A stretch of DNA of 30,850 bases from Candidatus Poribacteria bacterium (GCA_028818695.1 JAPPNK010000019.1:1-30850); one strand, 5' to 3'. Positions 8,860 through 16,100 are shown, numbered from the stretch's first letter. Made by a program: numbers and translations. The notes: a model not told the origin generated them from the sequence alone.

Positions 8860-8932
8860 GGACGCCTGTATGTCTAAGCGGGCGGCTCGAAACCACCCGA
8901 CCTTTGTTCGCTTCGTTTCTTCGATAGCCCTG

Positions 8933-8938
8933 CTCCTT
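8933..8938 (-). promoter_or_regulatory. Shine-Dalgarno in front of ATC codon of cysE
   Basis: AAGGAG on the minus strand lies seven bases upstream of an in-frame ATC codon (8925-8923). The in-frame stop TAA sits just upstream, and no ATG, GTG or TTG occurs between it and the conserved N-terminal helix of CysE. The ATG at 8859 has no comparable ribosome binding site. Confidence 0.55.
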
Positions 8939-9005
8939 CTTTAAAACGCGCCGAGGCCGCTGTGCCTTATGTTACCTTTAATGCGCCGCGCGCGTCTCTT
9001 TTTTA

Positions 9006-9302
9006 TTATCCTAATCCGACGGCGATGCCGATAAAACAGACCCCGCCAGCTAAAAGCGTCCCCGCCGCGACAACCGCACCGATGCCGAGAGCGCTGGAAA
9101 CGCACCCGACCGCGCCCAGAACAACCCCCGCCTTCGCAAGCCGAGTCTCATATGGAAGCGCGATGCCGCGGCGCAGCTTGCGAAGGTCGTTGCGCGCCAT
9201 CGCCCACGCCACGCCGGCAAACGGCAGCATGGCGAACATTCCGATCACGCCGAGCGAGACAATCACGATGCCGCGTCCGTTCCGAAAGATGCGGTTCCGC
9301 AT
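9006..9302 (-). CDS. small DUF4190-like membrane protein, array member 1
   Basis: A 98-residue protein, last gene of the ten-gene array. It has a basic N-terminus, hydrophobic segments at about 11-35, 55-75 and 76-97, and a charged loop ARNDLRKLRRG between the first and second. This loop matches the AW-MG-x-DL pattern of DUF4190-type small membrane proteins (compare members 2, 9 and 10). A longer frame runs upstream, but the ATG at 9302 with AAAGG eight bases upstream avoids overlap with the coding part of member 2. Function unknown. Confidence 0.72.
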   Translation of the reverse strand: MRNRIFRNGRGIVIVSLGVIGMFAMLPFAGVAWAMARNDLRKLRRGIALPYETRLAKAGVVLGAVGCVSSALGIGAVVAAGTLLAGGVCFIGIAVGLG

Positions 9303-9316
9303 GCCGCGCGCCTTTC

Positions 9317-9643
9317 TTAATGTGGGAAATTGGATATGAACGAGAAAAACTGCCCAAAAATCGCCTTGAAGACTGTGGCGAAAAAGACAAGCATGATCAA
9401 CCCGGCGAGCGTGACGATTCCGCCAATCAGCGCTCCCGCGACGCCCAAACCGTACCCGATCTTGACGAGAAGAATCTCGTTGTCGTTGACCGGGTTGTCC
9501 GCGTCCAACCTCTTCAGCTCGTTTTTGCCCATGATCCATGCGACAACGCCTAAGGCGAGGGCGCCAGGCGGTACAGGCAAGAAGATCAGCAGGATCGAAC
9601 CTCCGCCGATGCCGGCAATGAGCGCCCCTCGGTTTGAATGCAT
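9317..9643 (-). CDS. small DUF4190-like membrane protein, array member 2
   Basis: A 108-residue protein with RGALIAGIGGGSILLIFLPVPPG, a second hydrophobic run, then the loop VVAWIMGKNELKRLDADNPVND, and a long hydrophobic C-terminal half starting with LVKIGYGLGVAGALIGGI. The RG-x-LI start and the AW-MG-(N/D)-L-R loop define the subfamily it shares with members 1, 9 and 10. AGGAGG lies six bases upstream of the ATG. Fourteen bases separate it from member 1. Inner membrane location is expected; no function known. Confidence 0.8.
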   Translation of the reverse strand: MHSNRGALIAGIGGGSILLIFLPVPPGALALGVVAWIMGKNELKRLDADNPVNDNEILLVKIGYGLGVAGALIGGIVTLAGLIMLVFFATVFKAIFGQFFSFISNFPH

Positions 9644-9689
9644 CAGAGCCTCCTATCGTTTGACGCCTCGGAACCGGAATACAGGCGCA

Positions 9690-9944
9690 TCAGAATACGC
9701 TCGCTAAAAAGTAGACGCCTAGCAGCAATGAGAAAATAGAGCCGACAGCAACGGCGGCGTTGGCGAGTCCTACCGCAATCTTCACAACGGTAGCGTCCAT
9801 CTCGCCTTCATTTTTCGTCAGCGCGTCAAGAGCGGAGGTACGCATCTTGACGCCGAGCATGAAGCCGATCGGAGGAAGGATATGAGCCGTAATCAGACAG
9901 AGAACGCACTGCGTGAAGATGTCTATATCCTGTTTTGGATTCAT
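9690..9944 (-). CDS. small hydrophobic membrane protein, array member 3
   Basis: An 84-residue protein starting MNPKQDIDIF. Two hydrophobic segments (about 10-35 and 58-84) flank the charged loop KMRTSALDALTKNEGEMD. The layout, and the VVKIAVGLANAAVAVGSIF start of the second half, resemble members 6-8. The ATG at 9944 is preceded by AAAGGAG seven bases upstream; an ATG eight codons earlier lacks a ribosome binding site. No family was recognised beyond the array. Confidence 0.72.
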   Translation of the reverse strand: MNPKQDIDIFTQCVLCLITAHILPPIGFMLGVKMRTSALDALTKNEGEMDATVVKIAVGLANAAVAVGSIFSLLLGVYFLASVF

Positions 9945-10022
9945 TCTGGAGCTCCTTTCGTTTGACATCGCAGGCGCTACGCGCGGTTCGCTTTCACAGG
10001 GACGTCCTCCATGGCGCAGGCG

Positions 10023-10319
10023 TTAGGAGGCTGTCAGCAGCGTGACAAGCGCGATCGTCAACCCAAGCAACGTTCCCCCGACGCCAAGCCCGTAGCCGAC
10101 TTTTGCCAGGAGAACATCGGAGCTCCGATGGTCGTCGCGGCTCATCTCATTGACCGCCTTTCCGCCCATGCCCCACGCAATGACGCCGGCGATCATCGCA
10201 ATGAGGCTCGCTGTCAGCGAGGCAAGCGGCGCGTCTGAAATGGGCGCGCCCGCAAACGGAGCCAAAAACACAGAGGCGAGACCGATCGAGAAAACAAATA
10301 CGGGGCGGCTCGGCTTCAT
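10023..10319 (-). CDS. small hydrophobic membrane protein, array member 4
   Basis: A 98-residue protein beginning MKPSRPVFVFSIGLASVFL. Hydrophobic segments at about 8-25, 28-50 and 70-97 are separated by the loop WGMGGKAVNEMSRDDHRSSD. The C-terminal half starts LLAKVGYGLGVGGTLLG, matching the KIGYGLGVAG of member 2. It is most like member 5 (MKPT start, MGAKAV loop). AAAGGA precedes the ATG. The bases beyond its stop and before its start are partly repeated around member 5, so the duplicated unit included the flanks. Confidence 0.76.
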   Translation of the reverse strand: MKPSRPVFVFSIGLASVFLAPFAGAPISDAPLASLTASLIAMIAGVIAWGMGGKAVNEMSRDDHRSSDVLLAKVGYGLGVGGTLLGLTIALVTLLTAS

Positions 10320-10350
10320 GAATGCGTCCTTTCGTTTGACAGCGCAGGCG

Positions 10351-10632
10351 TTAGAAGGCGGCGTTGAGCAAAAACATCAATGTTATCGTTGATCCGATGA
10401 TCGTCCCGGCGACAGCGCAGCTGTATCCGACGGCGGCAATGATCCTGTCGCTGCTGGAGCTTTCAGCTTTCCGCGTCGCAGAGACCGCTTTGGCTCCCAT
10501 GAACCATGCGCTGCCGCCGACAACAATTGCGGCAAGCGCGGAAAAGGCGCCAGAATGCCAGATGTACGCGATCGACAACAGAACTGAAGCGGCGCCGAGA
10601 CCGAGGACAAGCGCAGGTTGAGTCGGTTTCAT
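10351..10632 (-). CDS. small hydrophobic membrane protein, array member 5
   Basis: A 93-residue protein beginning MKPTQPALVLGLGAASVLL, a paralogue of member 4: the loop WFMGAKAVSATRKAESSSSD corresponds to WGMGGKAVNEMSRDDHRSSD, followed by IAAVGYSCAVAGTIIGSTI. The start at 10632 has AAGGA seven bases upstream and lies 11 bases after member 6; the same frame stays open upstream through member 6 but without homology. Inner membrane location is likely; function unknown. Confidence 0.76.
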   Translation of the reverse strand: MKPTQPALVLGLGAASVLLSIAYIWHSGAFSALAAIVVGGSAWFMGAKAVSATRKAESSSSDRIIAAVGYSCAVAGTIIGSTITLMFLLNAAF

Positions 10633-10643
10633 GAGAGAGTCCT

Positions 10644-10940
10644 TCACCCAAGAATCGCCATGGTACCGACGCCGAGCATGATAAGCAGACTCAGACAAAG
10701 CAGCCCCGTATAAACGCCTCCAATCACAAGGCCGGCGATGCCAAGCCAATATCCGATCTTTACAAGATCCGGATTGAACTCGTCAGGCTCTGCGCTCCGA
10801 TATCCAATCGCCGCATGTCTGGCGAGGGTTCGCGTTCTCAATCCTACAAAAAGACCGACAGGACCGAAAACAAACGCCAAAATGAGACTGGCGATGCCGT
10901 ATGCGAGAATGCGTTCATCCTGTTTTAGATCCAGATTCAT
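10644..10940 (-). CDS. small hydrophobic membrane protein, array member 6
   Basis: A 98-residue protein beginning MNLDLKQDERILAYGIASL. Two hydrophobic segments form an N-terminal hairpin (ILAYGIASLILAF, VFGPVGLFVG), then the loop RTRTLARHAAIGYRSAEPDE, then FNPDLVKIGYWLGIAGLVIG and a hydrophobic end. ATG at 10940 with AGGAAAGG eight bases upstream; an ATG seven codons earlier overlaps that ribosome binding site. The first half and the leader are identical at DNA level to member 7; the second halves diverge. Confidence 0.8.
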   Translation of the reverse strand: MNLDLKQDERILAYGIASLILAFVFGPVGLFVGLRTRTLARHAAIGYRSAEPDEFNPDLVKIGYWLGIAGLVIGGVYTGLLCLSLLIMLGVGTMAILG

Positions 10941-11001
10941 GTTATCTGCCTTTCCTGGCAAGTCGATGTTCTAACTGCAGACAATCTGATTTCATGCGCT
11001 C
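10818..11001 (-). repeat. 184-base direct repeat, copy A (members 6/7)
   Basis: By eye this stretch is identical to 11169-11352. It covers the first 40 or so codons of member 6, its ribosome binding site and the whole leader up to the boundary with member 7. A diverged version surrounds the start of member 8. It marks recent tandem duplication or gene conversion. Confidence 0.85.
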
Positions 11002-11006
11002 ATCCT

Positions 11007-11291
11007 TCACCCAAGAATGGCGCCGGCAACAAAAAGCAGCCACACACAAAACAGCCCAGTAGAAACGCCTCCAATCACAATGCCGGCGATGCCAAGCCAA
11101 TATCCGATCTTCACAAAATCCGGATTGAACCCGTCAGGCTCTGCGCTTCGATATTCAGCTGCCGTATCTCTGGCGAGGGTTCGCGTTCTCAATCCTACAA
11201 AAAGACCGACAGGACCGAAAACAAACGCCAAAATGAGACTGGCGATGCCGTATGCGAGAATGCGTTCATCCTGTTTTAGATCCAGATTCAT
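11007..11291 (-). CDS. small hydrophobic membrane protein, array member 7
   Basis: A 94-residue near-duplicate of member 6. The first part of the protein is identical up to the loop RTRTLAR; after that it reads DTAAEYRSAEPDGFNPDFVKIGYWLGIAGIVIGGV and ends in a different hydrophobic segment. Start at 11291 with AGGAAAGG eight bases upstream. The change of similarity at the loop shows that the copies diverge in their second half, or that the first half was homogenised by gene conversion. Confidence 0.8.
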   Translation of the reverse strand: MNLDLKQDERILAYGIASLILAFVFGPVGLFVGLRTRTLARDTAAEYRSAEPDGFNPDFVKIGYWLGIAGIVIGGVSTGLFCVWLLFVAGAILG

Positions 11292-11352
11292 GTTATCTGC
11301 CTTTCCTGGCAAGTCGATGTTCTAACTGCAGACAATCTGATTTCATGCGCTC
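11169..11352 (-). repeat. 184-base direct repeat, copy B (members 7/8)
   Basis: Second copy of the repeat at 10818-11001, covering the first codons and the leader of member 7. The part of the leader before the gene (CTGGCAAGTCGATGTTCTAA on the plus strand) occurs a third time upstream of member 8 near 11661. Confidence 0.85.
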
Positions 11353-11357
11353 GCTCT

Positions 11358-11645
11358 TCACCCAAGAGACGACAACAGATAGCCGGTGAGAACAAACAGA
11401 GGCAACAAAGCCATGCCGACGATTCCAATCACAATGCTGACGAAGCCAAGCGACGACCCGATCTTCGCAAGCTGCGGATCAAATTCGTCCCGCGGGGATC
11501 TTCCATATCGAATCGCCGCATCTATGTAGAGGAAGCGCGTCCTAATCCCTAACAGAAGACCCAACGGACCGAAGACAAACGTCAAAATGAGACTGATGAC
11601 GCCGTATGCGAGGATGCGCTGATCAGGCCCTAGTCTCTGTTTCAT
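11358..11645 (-). CDS. small hydrophobic membrane protein, array member 8
   Basis: A 95-residue paralogue of members 6 and 7 (PDQRILAYGVISLILTFVFG against KQDERILAYGIASLILAFVFG), with the loop RTRFLYIDAAIRYGRSPRDE and a second half starting FDPQLAKIGSSLGFVSIVIG. The start at 11645 aligns with the starts of members 6 and 7; its ribosome binding site is weaker. Function unknown. Confidence 0.76.
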   Translation of the reverse strand: MKQRLGPDQRILAYGVISLILTFVFGPLGLLLGIRTRFLYIDAAIRYGRSPRDEFDPQLAKIGSSLGFVSIVIGIVGMALLPLFVLTGYLLSSLG

Positions 11646-11721
11646 GTTCCCAGCTTTTTCTGGCAAGTCGATGTTCTAACTGCGGACAAGCCGCCGACCT
11701 GCATGCGCCCCTCCTTTCGCG

Positions 11722-12018
11722 TTAGAAGGCAAAGAGAAAGAAAAACAGGTTGGAGAGAAAGGCAAAACCGCCCAAGACGATCGCCAACGGGACCGCAATC
11801 GCCGCGACGATGAGAGTCGCCAGTCCGAGCGCGGAGCCTGCTCTGACGAAGCTGCGGCTCGAATCGTCCATCTTCCCCCGCTCCATCCGCTGAAGATCGC
11901 TGCGCCCCATGAGCCACGCGGCAAATCCAGCGGCAATGCCAAACGGAAAGCATGTCGAAAGCAGAATCAGAGAGGCGATCCCTAACGCCAAGATGAGCGT
12001 CCCGCGCTCGATCTGCAT
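11722..12018 (-). CDS. small DUF4190-like membrane protein, array member 9
   Basis: A 98-residue protein beginning MQIERGTLILALGIASLILL, with the loop AAWLMGRSDLQRMERGKMDD and then AGSALGLATLIVAAIAVPLA and a very hydrophobic, phenylalanine-rich end. RGTLIL-x-LGI followed by AW-MG-x-DL-x-M-x-x-G-x-x-D is the hallmark I associate with DUF4190-type small membrane proteins of planctomycete-like genomes. AAAGGAG lies six bases upstream of the ATG. Confidence 0.83.
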   Translation of the reverse strand: MQIERGTLILALGIASLILLSTCFPFGIAAGFAAWLMGRSDLQRMERGKMDDSSRSFVRAGSALGLATLIVAAIAVPLAIVLGGFAFLSNLFFFLFAF

Positions 12019-12046
12019 ACCTGTCTCCTTTCCGCCGCCCGCCGAC

Positions 12047-12337
12047 TTATCCCAGCCCGATCAAACTCATAAGGATGCCGAACACTCCAAAAGCGAGGAA
12101 GATGACAAAGACGGCGATCCCTACAAAAACGGAGACCATGCCCATGATTTTACCGGCATTGATCAAGCCTCGGTCGGTGGAATCGATCGTTCCCTCCTCT
12201 ATTCCGCGAAGGTCCTTATTTCCCATCGACCATGCGACGATGCCGAGTACGAATCCAACAGGGCAGCATCCGCCGAGGCTAAAGATGACAGCGACAATAC
12301 CCAACACAAGTATGAGCGTTCCGCGTCCTTGCTGCAT
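12047..12337 (-). CDS. small DUF4190-like membrane protein, array member 10
   Basis: A 96-residue protein and the first gene of the array in the direction of transcription. It begins MQQGRGTLILVLGIVAVIF, has a CC pair in the first hydrophobic hairpin (GGCCPVGFVLG), the loop VAWSMGNKDLRGIEEGTIDS and then NAGKIMGMVSVFVGIAVFVI. It is the member closest to the canonical DUF4190 pattern. AGGAAAGG six bases upstream selects the ATG at 12337 over an earlier one. The gene begins 17 bases after the isomerase-like gene, so the array could be read from that gene's promoter. Confidence 0.85.
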   Translation of the reverse strand: MQQGRGTLILVLGIVAVIFSLGGCCPVGFVLGIVAWSMGNKDLRGIEEGTIDSTDRGLINAGKIMGMVSVFVGIAVFVIFLAFGVFGILMSLIGLG

Positions 12338-12354
12338 GATGTTCCTTTCCTGGT

Positions 12355-13266
12355 TTAAATTTGCGCCCATGCCTGTATGAGCGTTCGTTTCGCGTTTGCA
12401 ATGACAAGTTCGGAGGATTGCCCAGGCCGCGGGCGCACCTCAAAGCTGACGACGCGCGGATTATCGGACTGCTCAAGATAATTGATGAACGTCAGAACCT
12501 GTAAAAATTCCGCCAGCTCCTCAACGCCGTTCTCCCCGCCTTCGATGCCGAAATGCGGGTGTTGATCGCCGTAAGCGGGATGGTTCGGATCGCGCAGGAC
12601 GCAGTTGCCGATGTGCGCGTGGACGAGAAACTCTTGCGCGGCGTGGAGAGCCTTGTAGGTCGACTCAAACTGAATCGGCAGATGGGACAGGTCCAGCATC
12701 AGCCCAAAGTTGGCGCGGTTCACCATTTGAGCGAGATTGACCGCTTCGTCCGAGGGACCGATGAGCGCCTTTTTGTCGATGGTGCGGTCGAAGGTTTCGA
12801 GCGCGACGCTGAGTCCGCAGCCGTTCGCTTCGTCGCACAGCTCTTGGAGCGAACGGGCAAGCAGGAGGGACGCTTCGGGGCGGCGGTCGGCGCCGGGGTC
12901 AGGACCGCTCACGAGCGCGACCGACTCCGCCCCCATTTCAGCCGCCTCTTCGATGCATCCTTTGAGGCGGTCGATGGCTTGTTGGCGCTCATGGTCGTCG
13001 AAGGCGTTCAGGTTCAGCAGTTGTGAAAAGACGACGGGCTGCGCGGCGTAAGCGACCCCCATTCCGCTGGCGTCCAGTATCTGTTTTGCCTCTCGGCGCG
13101 CCTTCGGGTCTTTGATATGCCCGATCTCGATAAAGTTAAAAAACGGGTCTTCCGCCACTTTTAAGATCGTCTCAACGACAGGTCCTTCTCCCGACATGCA
13201 TTCAGGATACGCCATAAAATGCACAATGCCGACGCGCATATACTCGTAGAGCGATGCGTTTTCCAT
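12355..13266 (-). CDS. sugar phosphate isomerase/epimerase-like TIM barrel
   Basis: About 303 residues of the xylose-isomerase-like TIM-barrel family (AP endonuclease 2 superfamily). Expected metal-ligand strands are visible: VALETF (Glu), LMLDLSH (Asp, His), VHAHIGN (His) and VVSFEVRP (Glu). The segment DPNHPAYGDQHPHFG between them is also typical of this family. These enzymes isomerise or epimerise sugars or inositol derivatives; the substrate cannot be read from sequence. Start at 13266 is chosen because GGAG lies six bases upstream; two earlier in-frame ATGs exist at 13299 and 13278. It precedes the membrane-protein array on the same strand. Confidence 0.85.
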   Translation of the reverse strand: MENASLYEYMRVGIVHFMAYPECMSGEGPVVETILKVAEDPFFNFIEIGHIKDPKARREAKQILDASGMGVAYAAQPVVFSQLLNLNAFDDHERQQAIDRLKGCIEEAAEMGAESVALVSGPDPGADRRPEASLLLARSLQELCDEANGCGLSVALETFDRTIDKKALIGPSDEAVNLAQMVNRANFGLMLDLSHLPIQFESTYKALHAAQEFLVHAHIGNCVLRDPNHPAYGDQHPHFGIEGGENGVEELAEFLQVLTFINYLEQSDNPRVVSFEVRPRPGQSSELVIANAKRTLIQAWAQI

Positions 13267-13373
13267 TCGATTCTCCATATCTTGCGGGTATTTTATCATG
13301 GATGGGCGCGCCCGTCACCTCTTCCTTACTGGGCAGTCTTTATAGGCGATGGCGCTGGTTTTAGAGAGCTGTT

Positions 13374-13530
13374 TTTGGAATGCGGAGGTTGTCTAGGGAA
13401 ACTCTGGATTCCCGCTTTCGCGGGAATGACGCTTTGGAATGTGGAGGCTGTCTGCGAAAACTCTGGATTCCCTCCCCGTTCCCCGTTTTCACGGGGACAT
13501 GCTTCACGGAGGCATGCTTCGAGGGAATGA
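13374..13530. repeat. intergenic hairpin repeats (dispersed family, copy 1)
   Basis: The gap 13267-13581 contains no gene. It holds two tandem, imperfect units of about 59 bases that each start TTTGGAATG and contain CTCTGGATTCCC. The first continues as an inverted repeat CCCGCTTTCGCGGG (13411-13424); the second continues as a longer GC-rich palindromic stretch with CCCCGTTTTCACGGGG. Bases 13466-13509 are the exact reverse complement of 24886-24929. The pattern resembles REP/MITE-like elements found between genes in many environmental bacteria. Confidence 0.8.
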
Positions 13531-13581
13531 CGGTCTTCATTTTATATAAAAGCGGGCGCGCTAGACTCTTTTCAGCCGGGT

Positions 13582-14613
13582 TCATCTGCTCCTGCCGGCA
13601 GGGATGCGGGATGGACCTATCAGTTCAGGCTCTTCCGGCTCGACGTGGCTGCCGGACATCTTGGAGCGAAAGCGGAGGGAGATGGGCGTCGGCTCCCCTT
13701 GCGGTCCGGAACGCTCCTCCTTCAACCGAAGCGCCGCATCCGCCGTCATCTCAATCGTGAACTGGAGCGCGATGCCGGTCGCCTCTTCCAGTATGTAAAA
13801 CGCCTTGTAGGAGCCGTCCAGTTTTGTGTACTCCGTCTCCAGCCCGCTGACGCCCGGGATGTCGAACGGGCGCGATTCGGAGGGCAGAAAAACGCCGTTC
13901 ACCTCAATATGCGCCGCTCCGTTTTCCCGTTTGATCAAAACGCACCGCGCCTTGACAGCGAAGCCTTGAACGGCGAGGCTCGACTCCCATTCGGCGCCAG
14001 CTTCCATCACCCCGAGCGGCAGATACGGGTACAGCTGCGCAATCGTTTCGATGAGCGGCTCCTCGCCGAGGGCGCGTTGAACGGTCATGGCGGCGACGGA
14101 GCGCGCTCGTTCGGGCAGTTCAACGCGCCGCTGCAGCCCCTCCACCATATCTCGAAGACTGCGAAGCTCCAAAGCGCGCCCGCTGCCGTCCAGATGGGTT
14201 CGGAAACTCTGCCCGGAGAGAAAGTTGTAAATGTCAATGACGGGCGAGAGCGCGTCCGGCGGAAGCGGAAAACTTGCCCAGACGTTCGGCTCAACCGATG
14301 TTTCGAAGAACGTGTATTCCGCGCTGTCCGCTTTGAACCCGCTCCCTTTGAACTGGACGAGCGCCTTCATATATGTTTTCTGCTCCATGTCGATCTCGGT
14401 TCCGAGCGCGCTGGTCTGGATGCGCATGTCGCCGTTGACAGAAAGCTTGTATGGATGCCGCTTCTGCGGCGAAAAGCGGTACTTATAGAGGCGGAGATTT
14501 TTCTCTTCGCTGCCGGCGGGTCCTCCGCTGAAGTAACCGGCGCTGCACCCGGCAGATGAGAGCAGAAACAGCGCTAACAGACTGAACAGAGCCGCTCGTG
14601 GAGGCAATCGCAT
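13582..14613 (-). CDS. lipoprotein of unknown function
   Basis: A 343-residue protein with a lipoprotein signal: hydrophobic stretch LFSLLALFLLSSAGC with the lipidated cysteine at residue 23. The mature part is beta-rich and begins LRLYKYRFSPQKRHPYKLSVNG, with a later ETEYTKLDGSYKAFYILEEA segment; this resembles the bacterial DUF6263-type lipoproteins, in which a paired-strand domain repeats, but the assignment is tentative. No membrane segments follow the signal. It stands alone between the repeat region and the tRNA gene. Function unknown. Confidence 0.78.
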   Translation of the reverse strand: MRLPPRAALFSLLALFLLSSAGCSAGYFSGGPAGSEEKNLRLYKYRFSPQKRHPYKLSVNGDMRIQTSALGTEIDMEQKTYMKALVQFKGSGFKADSAEYTFFETSVEPNVWASFPLPPDALSPVIDIYNFLSGQSFRTHLDGSGRALELRSLRDMVEGLQRRVELPERARSVAAMTVQRALGEEPLIETIAQLYPYLPLGVMEAGAEWESSLAVQGFAVKARCVLIKRENGAAHIEVNGVFLPSESRPFDIPGVSGLETEYTKLDGSYKAFYILEEATGIALQFTIEMTADAALRLKEERSGPQGEPTPISLRFRSKMSGSHVEPEEPELIGPSRIPAGRSR

Positions 14614-14896
14614 CGCGTTTCGCGCCTTTCATGTGGACAGACAAGCAGTATGTCATAGTTTAAGCGGGGCTGGCGGACATGTCAACAAAGCGCGGTTATG
14701 ACAGCCAAGATACGTCCTTGCGGTAAAACGCCGCCGCTTATCCTGTTCTCATTTCAATTCTGTAAATCCCAGTTCAGACAACGCGGACGACGTAAAAGCT
14801 CGCATTCAGATTTTCCTGACTCAAAGGAGAAGCGCAGCTGTTCAGGTTGGCGCGGCGAGATGCAGAATGCGGCGGATGGCGGTAAGATAAGGGAAA

Positions 14897-14972
14897 TGGC
14901 GCGCCCGGGGGGACTCGAACCCACGGCCTTCAGATCCGGAGTCTGACGCTCTATCCGCTGAGCTACGGGCGC
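14897..14972 (-). tRNA. tRNA-Arg (anticodon CCG)
   Basis: A full cloverleaf of 76 bases on the minus strand. Acceptor stem GCGCCCG pairs with CGGGCGC, D stem GCTC/GAGC, anticodon stem TCAGA/TCTGA with loop CTCCGGA giving anticodon CCG (codon CGG), and T loop TTCGAGT. The discriminator is G and the CCA end is encoded. The T stem has one apparent U-C mismatch (second pair). Confidence 0.95.
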
Positions 14973-15058
14973 GTGTTGAGTATTATGCGTCAAAGCGGCG
15001 GTAAGCGCAAGCGCGCTTTCGTCCATGAGACGCCGCGTCGCCGCAGAGAGGAGACATG

Positions 15059-15889
15059 ATGGCGCCCATTGAGAACGCGATGCCCGATCTGGAGCGGAAT
15101 TTGACCTTTTACGAAGTGAACAACCCCAGCCCGCAGAAGCTGACGGCGGAGCAGATTGCGCGGTTCAACGCGGACGGGTATATTTTCCCGCTGGACCTTT
15201 ACGCCGCCGACGAGATTGCGGAGCGGCGCGCTTACTTTGAGCGGCTCATGGCGGAGGCGGAGGCGAAGGGCTGGAACAGCTATTCCATCAATGGCTGGCA
15301 GGCGCGCTGCCCCGGCATTTACGACATGGCGCTGGAGCCGCGCATTCTCGATTATGTCCAGGACCTGCTCGGAGAAAACCTTGTCTGTTGGGCGACCCAC
15401 TATTTTGCGAAGATGCCGGGGGACGGCAAGCAGGTCAGCTGGCACCAAGACGCTTCATACTGGCCCTTAACGCCCAGCAAAACCGTGACGGTCTGGCTTG
15501 CGATTGACGACGCCGACAAGGAGAACGGGGCGATGCAGTTCATACCGGGTTCGCACCGGCATGGGCAGATCGGTTTTGAGTGGAGCAAGGCGGAAGAAAA
15601 CAATGTGCTGAATCAGTCTGTCCATGACGCCGGACAGTACGGCCGCGCGCCTGTTTCGGTGGAGATGAAGGCGGGTCAGATTTCGCTTCATTCGGATCTG
15701 CTGCTGCATGGCTCGGAGCCGAACCATTCGCCGCGCCGGCGGTGCGGTTTGACGCTTCGGTTTGCGCCGCCGGAGGTTCGCCCGCTGCGCTCTTGGGGGC
15801 GGCAGAGCATCTTGGCGCGCGGCGAGGACGCCCATGGGCATTGGAGCTTTTGCCCGCGTCCAGAGCGCGACGACATCCCAAGCCGGTAG
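15059..15889 (+). CDS. PhyH-family Fe(II)/2-oxoglutarate dioxygenase, copy 1
   Basis: About 276 residues of the phytanoyl-CoA dioxygenase family, which hydroxylates small molecules using iron(II), oxygen and 2-oxoglutarate. The iron triad is visible (numbered from 15056): H130 and D132 in SWHQDASYW and H218 in LLLHGSEPNHS; the 2-oxoglutarate arginine is likely R235 in GLTLRF. IDDADKENGAMQFIPGSH is the conserved family segment. Two ATGs are adjacent (15056 and 15059); the GGAG favours the second. The substrate cannot be inferred: no neighbouring biosynthetic gene overlaps it. A second, divergent member is at 29872-30684. Confidence 0.9.
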   Translation: MAPIENAMPDLERNLTFYEVNNPSPQKLTAEQIARFNADGYIFPLDLYAADEIAERRAYFERLMAEAEAKGWNSYSINGWQARCPGIYDMALEPRILDYVQDLLGENLVCWATHYFAKMPGDGKQVSWHQDASYWPLTPSKTVTVWLAIDDADKENGAMQFIPGSHRHGQIGFEWSKAEENNVLNQSVHDAGQYGRAPVSVEMKAGQISLHSDLLLHGSEPNHSPRRRCGLTLRFAPPEVRPLRSWGRQSILARGEDAHGHWSFCPRPERDDIPSR

Positions 15890-16100
15890 AGCGGCTCCTC
15901 GGCGTTGTCATTGCGCTTTCGCTTGAGTTTGATCATGCGTTAGACTGCGGCGGGCGGTTTCTGTTGCGTCAGTAGATTCCCGTCCGCATCAAGCAATCTC
16001 ATCAGCTTAAGGAGCGTTGTCGAAATGCGCCGATAGCGTTCCTCCCAAAAATGCGCTATCATAACGTTAATCCAATGCCGCTATGTGAAAGAGCGCGCCT

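Noticed and set aside
8985-9005. Possible terminator with T-run near 9000.
   Set aside because: The T-run lies on the plus strand, where no gene ends nearby; the array is read from the minus strand.
9006-12337. Array interpreted as phage holins.
   Set aside because: No endolysin or other phage genes occur, and the DUF4190-like loop motif argues for cellular membrane proteins.
13374-13530. Possible CRISPR array.
   Set aside because: Only two imperfect units, with unequal interior and no regular spacers or cas genes; it matches the dispersed hairpin family instead.
13645-14559. Plus-strand frame of 304 codons opposite the lipoprotein gene.
   Set aside because: The minus strand has a lipoprotein signal and start site; the plus product has no recognised features.
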